Below are positions 7,305 to 13,261 of a stretch of DNA of 17,881 nt, one piece after another; the stretch's first letter is position 1, and every line of letters begins with the position of its first letter. A program made the translations under genes and the position numbers. Below the pieces are notes generated by a model that saw only the letters and a list, made by a program, of their open reading frames with translations, had not been told where the DNA came from and did no database searches. The stretch lies in contig JBOHRF010000082.1 of NCBI GenBank assembly GCA_050732575.1, positions 1 through 17,881 on the forward strand, written 5' to 3'. The DNA is from JBBDWZ01 sp050732575. Its GTDB lineage: Bacteria; Gemmatimonadota; Gemmatimonadetes; Longimicrobiales; RSA9.

Positions 7305-7814
7305 ATGCAATCGGAAGCCTGGCTGCGCGGTCCAGTCGACGGTGTCATCGCCGAGCTCGTTCCGGCAGCGCACATCCTGATACAGGCGGGCGAGGAGCTG
7401 TCACAAGCCGTGGCTGACCTCTCGCCCGAAGAACTATGGGCAACACCGGGCGGCGCGGCCAGTGTCGGCTTTCATCTCCGCCATATTGCGGGCAGCCTGG
7501 ATCGGTTGCTGGCCTACGCGCGCGGCTCAGCGCTCAACGAGTCACAGCGCGCCGCACTGGCAGCTGAGAAGCAACCTGATCTCGGATTGAGCCGCGCGTC
7601 TCTGCTCGAGATGGTACAGCAGGCGATTGAACAGGCGGTCCAGGTCCTGCGCGCCACGCCGAGTGATTCGCTCTTCCTCGAGCGGCGGGTCGGCCGCGCG
7701 CAGTTGCCCAGCGATGTGATCGGGTTGATCTATCACGCAGCAGCCCACGCATGGCGGCATACGGGCCAGGTCATTGCGACCAGCAGGTGTGCGCGCGCAT
7801 CCGGCCCTCGTTGA
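7305..7814 (+). CDS. DinB-family (DinB/YfiT-like) putative metalloenzyme
   Basis: A 169-residue four-helix-bundle protein of the DinB/YfiT superfamily. The metal-binding histidine triad is visible as H60 in GFHLRHIAGSLDRLL and H148/H152 in YHAAAHAWRHTGQV. The DinB domain normally follows this final helix closely; here a short basic tail (SRCARASGPR) is appended. Members include thiol-dependent S-transferases and DNA-damage-induced proteins, so the reaction cannot be fixed. The start ATG is close to the divergent minus-strand gene, implying the promoter is within or before that gene's 5' end. Confidence 0.85.
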   Translation: MQSEAWLRGPVDGVIAELVPAAHILIQAGEELSQAVADLSPEELWATPGGAASVGFHLRHIAGSLDRLLAYARGSALNESQRAALAAEKQPDLGLSRASLLEMVQQAIEQAVQVLRATPSDSLFLERRVGRAQLPSDVIGLIYHAAAHAWRHTGQVIATSRCARASGPR

Positions 7815-7930
7815 AGGCTAGCCAGGAAGCCAATCGATTCGAAGTTGGGGCGTCTGGCTGGTCGCGCGCGCGCTGGCACGACCCTCGCGCGCGGATGGTG
7901 TCAGGCGTTTCACTTCCCCGGAGGACCCGA

Positions 7931-8440
7931 ATGGCCGAGACCACGCGAGCGGACCAGGAACAATCGGTTACGCGCGAGCAGCTGGCGGACTTGCTGAACC
8001 AAGACCTGGCCCGCGAATACCAGGCAATCATCGCTTACACCGTGTATTCGCAAGTGCTCAAAGGCGCCGAGTATATGGAGATTGCAGAGCAGCTGGAAGA
8101 GCACGCGCACCAGGAGCTGGAGCACGCACTGATTATTTCCCGGCAGATCGACTACCTGGGCAAAATGCCGACCGTTACGGCCCAGCCGGTGCGCACATCG
8201 GAAGACGCGCGCGAGATGCTGCGCTTCGATCTGGAAAACGAGAACGACACGGTGCGCAACTACACGGACCGTGTTCGCCAGTGCGAAGCACTGGGTGAGT
8301 TCGCCATGGCCGAGCAGATTCGCCAGATCATCGTGCAGGAGCAGGACCACCAGATCGACCTGGCTACCGCACTGGGAGAAGAAGTTCCGAACGTGGTCGG
8401 CACGGGCAAGAAGCGCGGTCAGCGCCCGCGCATCATGTAG
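7931..8440 (+). CDS. Ferritin-like diiron protein (bacterioferritin family, no haem Met)
   Basis: A 169-residue ferritin-fold protein with a full diiron ferroxidase set at bacterioferritin spacing: E29 (AREYQA), E62 and H65 (QELEH), E104 (LENEN), E137 and H140 (QEQDH). The position matching the bacterioferritin haem-ligand methionine, between E62 and H65, is leucine, so haem binding at the dimer interface is unlikely. It probably oxidises and stores iron or protects against peroxide in the cytosol. GGAGG six bases before the ATG fixes the start. The C-terminus carries a basic tail (GKKRGQRPR). It follows DinB by about 116 bases with no gene between, and ends at a hairpin terminator. Confidence 0.9.
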   Translation: MAETTRADQEQSVTREQLADLLNQDLAREYQAIIAYTVYSQVLKGAEYMEIAEQLEEHAHQELEHALIISRQIDYLGKMPTVTAQPVRTSEDAREMLRFDLENENDTVRNYTDRVRQCEALGEFAMAEQIRQIIVQEQDHQIDLATALGEEVPNVVGTGKKRGQRPRIM

Positions 8441-8454
8441 ATCATAGGGGCGGT

Positions 8455-8488
8455 GCAGAGTGCCTTGGCAGTACGTTTGGCACTCTGC
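8455..8488. terminator. Hairpin between convergent genes, possible bidirectional terminator
   Basis: GCAGAGTGCC (8455-8464) and GGCACTCTGC (8479-8488) form a perfect 10-base stem with a 14-base loop. A second GC hairpin (CCCGGG arms, 8494-8499 and 8505-8510) follows. They sit 15 bases after the ferritin stop and about 30 bases beyond the end of the facing membrane gene. There is no T-tract on either strand, so intrinsic termination is not proven. Confidence 0.65.
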
Positions 8489-8521
8489 CCGCTCCCGGGG
8501 CACGCCCGGGCTTGGAAGTGA

Positions 8522-8740
8522 TTACGCGCCGCTCGTAGTGCGCATTCGTTTGAGTGCCCACACCACGAATGCAGAGCCGACCAGTATTCCCAGCAGACCA
8601 AGCAACGCCATCACCCACGCACTGGGACTGCCACGTTCAACGCCCCACAGTCCTAGCACGCCAAAAAGCAGACCGACGGCGGCCAATCCCAGGCCAAAGA
8701 GCGTAACCAGAATCAGAGCGAATGTGGTCGTACGCGTCAC
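8522..8740 (-). CDS. Small two-helix membrane protein
   Basis: A 72-residue protein made mostly of two hydrophobic helices (FALILVTLFGLGLAAVGLLF and VMALLGLLGILVGSAFVVW) joined by a short polar turn (VERGSPSA) and ending in a basic tail (LKRMRTTSGA). It reads like a real inner-membrane protein but belongs to no family I can name. The GTG start at 8740 has only AAGG immediately upstream, which is poorly spaced. It ends facing the ferritin gene across the hairpin. Confidence 0.6.
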   Translation of the reverse strand: MTRTTTFALILVTLFGLGLAAVGLLFGVLGLWGVERGSPSAWVMALLGLLGILVGSAFVVWALKRMRTTSGA

Positions 8741-8777
8741 ACCTTATAGACGATGGATGCCCCGTTCCCGTGACCGA

Positions 8778-8979
8778 CCATCGTAGTAGGCCTGGTACAG
8801 AATGTCGCCATCCACACAGACGTCGTGCGAGGCAAACTCGCGCTGCTCGTTGCGCGCCACATCCTTCGGATTCATCGGGTCCGTGATATCGACGATGTGC
8901 ACGTAGCCGGACGTGGTCTGCGGCACACCCGCCGGTCAGGTCTTCAACGAAGCTGGCGGCGACCTTGGGATGCGCGGTC
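8778..8979 (-). pseudogene. Broken duplicate of part of the LVIVD propeller gene
   Basis: Bases 8778-8926 encode PQTTSGYVHIVDITDPMNPK and the following residues to ILYQAYYDG, matching the intact LVIVD gene at about 13485-13636. Bases about 8930-8979 encode AHPKVAASFVEDLTGG and match 14037-14087 of it. The intervening 402 bases of the intact gene are missing, the join falls at an ACGCC shared by both edges, and a one-base change puts the two parts in different frames. There is no start, signal peptide or C-terminus. By eye about 18 of 148 bases differ in the longer block but only 3 of 49 residues do. It is therefore the ruin of a diverged but once-selected copy. Confidence 0.87.
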
Positions 8980-9026
8980 GTTGCCACGGTCAAGGTGATT
9001 TGCTCCGGATCGTCTTGCAAGGTAAA

Positions 9027-10469
9027 TCATCTACGTGGCGTGGGCTCTGGAACAGGCTGGGGGTACGGTATTCGATTCCCCCAACACATAACCCCGCGTG
9101 TAGGGGTGAGTGCACAAGTCGCAGAATTGGCAGTCTTGATGTCAAGAAAGGTTTGCCCGCCGACCACGCGCGAAGGAGTCCTCGCATCACGGCCCGCCGT
9201 GATGCTGCCGTTTCCAATTTCGCCGAATTGGTTCCGGCCCCAGCAGAATGCCGCGCCCATCGAGTTCAGTGCGCAGGTGTTGTAGTTCGCTGCCGCGATG
9301 GCTCGGAAGCGGTGGTCCAAAACAGTCATGGGCGTTGAAATGCACGGGAATGCAATATCTCCTACGGCACACTCGTAGGCGGACCCCGCTGGAGTGATGA
9401 TTCCAATTTGCCCGTGGAAGCCCGAGCCCCAGCACTGGGCCTGGCCGTCCCGAGTCAGAGCGCACGCGTGACTGGCACCCGTTGCAATGGCGACGAAGCT
9501 CTCATCCGCGACGACCTCCGTGGGAATGGAGCGGTCGGTGCGGCTGCCGTCGCCCACTGAGCCAACCGAGTTGGCTCCCCAGCAAAAAGCCCTGCCCGTG
9601 TCATTGAGTGCGCAGGTCAGACCCAAACCATATGAACCAGGAAGCGGATCGTTCCCGCCCGTGGCGATTGAGCGAAAACGGTGGTTGCCGGCCACGGCAA
9701 CGGGACGCCTGCTGCAGGGCATTCCATTGCACAATTCGGGAGGAATACCCACCCCAAGTTGCCCAACCCGGCCACCGCCCCAACAATACGCCTGCCCAGC
9801 ACGCGTGATCGCACAGCTATGGAGCGCACCGACTGCGATGGAATCGAAGTTGACTCCGTCAGTCACGGGCACCGGCGTTGGTCTATCGACTGTCGTTCCG
9901 TCGCCGACCTGTCCGAAATCGTTTTCACCCCAACAGTAGGCTTCCCCGCTGACTGTCAGCCCGCACGCGTGTTGCAATCCGAAGCGAATGCCATGCAACG
10001 CGGGAACGCCCGTGAGCATTAGGGCCATCGTAATATTCCAGGGCGAATCCAGATTCCAGAGCCAGCAATACGTCAGGTCGCCTTCCCAAATCCCACACAA
10101 CGTGCCCAGCGTGCGCCACCCACCGGTGGTTGCCGATACGGCTACATTGACATGAGTGACCGCCGTTCCGGAGGTGACGCTCAGAGCGACATTTCCTGGA
10201 GCACGACCATACACTAACCCATCGTCAGTGACAGTTGCGGTGAGCGTATCCGGCGCGCTCCACAATATCGGCGCATCGAGCAGCACTCTGCCTTCAGCGT
10301 CATAAATCTGACTGCTCAAGCGAAGAGTGTCCCCCTGGAGGATGCTTGCTTGACCAGGAGTAACGACGATTCTCGCTGCTCTCTCGTCCATTCCTCCCGG
10401 GTCGCTGGAACAACCGACTCCGGCCGCGACGCAGAGCCCACACCATATTGCTTTCCAGACATCAATCAT
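9027..10469 (-). CDS. RCC1-repeat lipoprotein with an Ig-like domain
   Basis: A 480-residue exported protein. The N-terminus is a lipoprotein-like signal (GLCVAAGVGCSSD, lipidated Cys about residue 20; the -3 position is not ideal). Residues about 33-108 form a Big_2-type Ig-like domain (VVTPGQASILQGDTLRLSSQ to VTHVNVAV). The rest is an RCC1-type beta-propeller with six clear repeats ending in CWG, such as HACGLTVSGEAYCWGEN and HACALTRDGQAQCWGSG, plus a degenerate first one (DLTYCWLWN), which suits seven blades. Paired cysteines in each repeat probably form disulfides. The tail is proline-rich (PYPQPVPEPTPRR). Bacterial RCC1 proteins of this sort are surface proteins of unknown ligand, not the eukaryotic Ran exchange factor. 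It is downstream of the protease-like gene on the same strand. Confidence 0.87.
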   Translation of the reverse strand: MIDVWKAIWCGLCVAAGVGCSSDPGGMDERAARIVVTPGQASILQGDTLRLSSQIYDAEGRVLLDAPILWSAPDTLTATVTDDGLVYGRAPGNVALSVTSGTAVTHVNVAVSATTGGWRTLGTLCGIWEGDLTYCWLWNLDSPWNITMALMLTGVPALHGIRFGLQHACGLTVSGEAYCWGENDFGQVGDGTTVDRPTPVPVTDGVNFDSIAVGALHSCAITRAGQAYCWGGGRVGQLGVGIPPELCNGMPCSRRPVAVAGNHRFRSIATGGNDPLPGSYGLGLTCALNDTGRAFCWGANSVGSVGDGSRTDRSIPTEVVADESFVAIATGASHACALTRDGQAQCWGSGFHGQIGIITPAGSAYECAVGDIAFPCISTPMTVLDHRFRAIAAANYNTCALNSMGAAFCWGRNQFGEIGNGSITAGRDARTPSRVVGGQTFLDIKTANSATCALTPTRGVMCWGNRIPYPQPVPEPTPRR

Positions 10470-10542
10470 GGAAATATCTCATTGGCCACAGATTCACGCC
10501 GATAGCATCAATAGCCACGGGCCGATCAACGATTTCTTAGTG

Positions 10543-10743
10543 TCCCCATCGGGGATGGTTGAACCCCTCGCCTCCCGGCGAAGCAAGCTTTTCGCGAAAT
10601 GGTCGCGCAGCGAACATGAACGATGTGGCGCGCTACGAGCATCCGTTGCAGTCAGAGTCGTACGGTAGTGCTTAGGGCGCGCACGGCCGACTTCCAGTCG
10701 GCTGGTTCTTTCACCAGGGAATCCCTCGCCTTCCAAGCGAGGG
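10543..10743. repeat. Cluster of six short perfect palindromes in an intergenic gap
   Basis: The 296-base gap between two minus-strand genes has no protein-like frame but contains these: TCCCC-ATC-GGGGA (10543-10555), TCGCC-TCCC-GGCGA (10568-10581), TTTCGCGAAA (10590-10599), GCCGAC-TTCCA-GTCGGC (10686-10702), CTGGT-TCTTTC-ACCAG (10702-10717) and CCCTCGC-CTTCCAA-GCGAGGG (10723-10743). The last three are back to back, directly after the stop of the HEYGH lipoprotein gene, so this may be a structured 3' end or a REP-like element. Two of the loops share CTTCCA. Confidence 0.6.
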
Positions 10744-10765
10744 TCGCGCCGTCAGGCGCTCTCAG

Positions 10766-12508
10766 TTACTGGTCATAGAGGTTTTTCAGCCAGAGAGTTC
10801 TGATCTTTGTCAAGTTCCAGCTTCCCGGCTCCGTTGCTGATTCCGAGTATGATGTTGGTGTTGCAGTTCTCGGCCAGAACAAGCTACTTATGCCTGAATC
10901 AAGCTGTTTCTCCAGGCACCGAATAAAATGATCCACTCCTGTACCGGGCTCGGATCCGCCACCATAGTTGACGGAGCACGTCTCGATCAGACTTGCAATG
11001 TACGACCCGGGGAATTGTACATCGTCATGCGTCTCGTTGGCAGGATCTGTGAGGTCCAAAAACATCGCAGCCACGGCGCCCTCAACTCGTGCTCCATTGG
11101 GGTCTGGATAGTTCGAGTCAGCGGTCGAATCATTCGAATTTGTCAACAAGTCGTAGCCGGCCTCAAAATCGCTATACTCAACACTCACTCCCGAACCAAG
11201 TATGGCCGCGGCGAAATACTCCGCGAACCCCTCCGCGTAGGCACACTTTAGGGTCGTGTAAACTGGAGTCCCGTGATTCGAACAGATCGGTTGTTCGAGC
11301 GTGGGAATTCCCCCTAGCGTGAGATCTTGATAGGCGTGTCCATACTCGTGGACCTGGATCTCTCTCGCAGTAGTCCCCCAGATGTGTTTGATCGAAATCG
11401 AATCTTGGGTTGGAAAGTAGTAAGAATTGGCAGCGGTCGTGTCGATACCTACGGGAATAAGAGCTGTCGATTGACCAAAAAAGTCGATCGATGTGGTTAC
11501 CGTTGCTCGCATGCGGCTAAATACGTGAGATGGAATCGAGAGCGTGATGATCTGCTGATCGGTGCATCCTGCAGGAGCGCTCGCCTCAGATGCGACGACC
11601 GTATTGGGTTTGATTCTCACAGCACTGTTTTCGGCCTTGATGTCAAAACTGTATGCATAAAACTCGTCGTGGTCACATCCTGTGACAAACTCGCCATTCA
11701 CATCCGTAGTTTCCCAAAGAGGCGTTGGGTCTTCCCCTACCAGGCCCTCCGTACCGATGGCCTGGGCTCCAATTAGCGGCACGTAGCCGGATACATCCTG
11801 ATTGTAGTAAAGAACCTCCCAAGTCCGAGTTCCCGGACTCATCATTGAAGCGATCTTGGAGCCGGCCGTGCCACTCGCTTCCTTGCCCGTCCTCCGATAG
11901 CGAATCGGTCCGGGCTGCTTGTAAGCCGAATCCGGAAACAGGTTCTCCTCAAAAGAATCCGTCACTCGACCACCTTCAGGGGTAATCCCAAGCCATAGTT
12001 CCCTGCTGGCGAAGTCATCTGTCAATGGAGCTCCGCGGCGACGCGGTTCGGTTCGAACGGCCTTTGCGGTGGCAACGATGCGATAGTAGCCCGGTGATCC
12101 GACAGTAATCGTCGCCTGCTGGTGCTCTGTTTGTGACCTGCCAAGAGACACTCGCCTTTCCGTCAGGCCAGGCAAATGCCGATTTGCCTGCACTCGGAAA
12201 TTGCGATCCCACGAGCTGCGTCTCGCCGCTTCGACTTCTGGCGCGCTGATCCTCACGTCTGCCTCAAGCGTATTCTCGAGCCCTCGCGTGTCCGCCGCAA
12301 TCACGATCGGACTATTGGGCTTAAGCTCGCCTTGCACCTGGACTGAGATTGCAAACCGCGGCGTCGTGCGTGAAATCATCGTTCCGATAGCCGCGTTGGA
12401 TTGAGGGCTGACGCCAGTGGACCGTGCAGTGGACGTCGGATCTTCTTGGCACGCAGCAACCAGTGCAAATGCCAGGACCACCGCAACAGAGAGTTTTCTT
12501 ACGGACAT
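10766..12508 (-). CDS. HEYGH zinc-metalloprotease-like lipoprotein
   Basis: A 580-residue predicted lipoprotein: signal MSVRKLSVAVVLAFALVAAC with a good lipobox (VAAC, Cys 20). Residues about 45-150 look beta-rich and Ig-like (RFAISVQVQGELKPNSPIVI...), ending with YYRIVATAKA. A middle region has fibronectin/transthyretin-like sequence (LWETTDVNGEF). The C-terminal domain carries the zinc motif HEYGH (387-391) and a downstream EGFAEYF with E426 as likely third ligand, a gluzincin arrangement, and then NGARVEGAVAAMFLDLTD. A secreted peptidase is the simplest reading, though the substrate is unknown and I cannot name the family. ATG at 12508 has AAAGG upstream. Base composition is lower in GC than its neighbours (52% and 45% in two 60-base lines counted). 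Confidence 0.8.
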   Translation of the reverse strand: MSVRKLSVAVVLAFALVAACQEDPTSTARSTGVSPQSNAAIGTMISRTTPRFAISVQVQGELKPNSPIVIAADTRGLENTLEADVRISAPEVEAARRSSWDRNFRVQANRHLPGLTERRVSLGRSQTEHQQATITVGSPGYYRIVATAKAVRTEPRRRGAPLTDDFASRELWLGITPEGGRVTDSFEENLFPDSAYKQPGPIRYRRTGKEASGTAGSKIASMMSPGTRTWEVLYYNQDVSGYVPLIGAQAIGTEGLVGEDPTPLWETTDVNGEFVTGCDHDEFYAYSFDIKAENSAVRIKPNTVVASEASAPAGCTDQQIITLSIPSHVFSRMRATVTTSIDFFGQSTALIPVGIDTTAANSYYFPTQDSISIKHIWGTTAREIQVHEYGHAYQDLTLGGIPTLEQPICSNHGTPVYTTLKCAYAEGFAEYFAAAILGSGVSVEYSDFEAGYDLLTNSNDSTADSNYPDPNGARVEGAVAAMFLDLTDPANETHDDVQFPGSYIASLIETCSVNYGGGSEPGTGVDHFIRCLEKQLDSGISSLFWPRTATPTSYSESATEPGSWNLTKIRTLWLKNLYDQ

Positions 12509-12556
12509 GGGAGCCTTTGCGAAAAAGGATGAATCAAGCGGACGTCTCAACAGGCG

Positions 12557-12594
12557 AAAAAAAAATGGGCGGGTCCATTACTGGCGTCCCGCCC
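12557..12594 (-). terminator. Rho-independent terminator upstream of the HEYGH lipoprotein gene
   Basis: Read on the minus strand, GGGCGGG (12594-12588) pairs with CCCGCCC (12573-12567) across a 14-base loop, followed after one base by nine T residues (12565-12557). It points toward the lipoprotein gene, whose ATG is only 49 bases further on. It also lies 30 bases after the stop of an orphan open frame (12624), so it is either the surviving end of a lost gene or a leader attenuator. Confidence 0.85.
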
Positions 12595-12623
12595 TGGGTT
12601 AACCGGTCTACTCGTGCTGGAGC

Positions 12624-13261
12624 TCAACTCGAGGCCGGATCTTGAGGCAATCGTTGCTCAATATGTTTGGACGGTTGATATGCCTCGATGGTAACATCCA
12701 TCGGAGTGAACTCAATCGTTTGCCGCAATGCTGTGAGCTGTGAGCGAGTTGATCTCGATTGCGAGTAGGCGCCGGGAGCACCACAGCGCGATGCGCAAGC
12801 TCAGTCTACGTGGCCGCTTAAGTGCCCTGCGGACGTAGCAATCCAGCGATACGTGGCTCGACGATGCGCGCTGCCCCACCTACTAGAAGCAAGGGAGCGC
12901 GGACGCCTACATAGCAGTTGTGATATCTTGTCCGACGGCATCAGATGCTACTGGCGCTGCGGATCCAACGAGTACTCGCGAAAAGTAGATCTGCACTGAC
13001 CGATCAGAATACTTTGTCCAGATCGAGCACGGCGGCACCGGGGCCTGGACTCTTGGAATAGAGATCAACGGTCGAAGGCCGCATACTGGTTATCGCGATG
13101 CCAACGAGCGCAACGAGAACAAGTGCAAAACGTGATCGGAATCAGACCCTGCGTTGGTAAGAAGCGATCGACATGGACGACGTGATCATCCGCAAAGGTT
13201 TCGAACTACAAGCAAGCGCGCACACCGCCCCCTCGTGACTCACAACTCGTTACTCGTTACG
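12624..13261. other. Gap with decayed gene fragments, no intact gene
   Basis: About 640 bases without a complete gene. On the minus strand there are short, protein-like but startless frames. One at 12800-12624 ends FTPMDVTIEAYQPSKHIEQ and on to a TGA just before the terminator. One near 12920-12820 reads APLLLVGGAARIVEPRIAGL and then stops. One at 13141-13004 starts with a hydrophobic RFALVLVALVGIAITSMRPS and ends LDLDKVF. A plus-strand scrap (13172-13240) reads MDDVIIRKGFELQASAHT. Together they look like the remains of one or two minus-strand genes with a membrane or signal segment. I do not recognise the family. GCTGTGA is also doubled near 12730-12745. Confidence 0.45.
13233..13260. repeat. 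7-base tandem repeat at the 3' end of the LVIVD gene
   Basis: Four degenerate heptamers TCGTGAC, TCACAAC, TCGTTAC, TCGTTAC run head to tail and stop one base before the LVIVD stop codon region (13262). No T-tract or hairpin terminator accompanies them. Similar heptamers occur at 16786-16799. Confidence 0.75.

Noticed and set aside
7815..7930. Possible small gene or RNA between DinB and the ferritin-like gene
   Set aside because: Only a GC-rich alternating CGCGCG stretch; no frame with a start, no stable long stem.
8494..8510. CCCGGG...CCCGGG as a separate regulatory site
   Set aside because: Each arm is itself a common GC palindrome and it sits next to the better 10-base hairpin; treated as part of that terminator region.
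9027..10469. Eukaryotic-type RCC1 / Ran exchange factor
   Set aside because: Lipoprotein signal, Ig-like domain and Cys-paired repeats point to a bacterial surface propeller, not a nuclear regulator.
13233..13260. Possible CRISPR array
   Set aside because: Units are seven bases with no spacers; no cas gene or 25-40 base repeat exists anywhere in the window.
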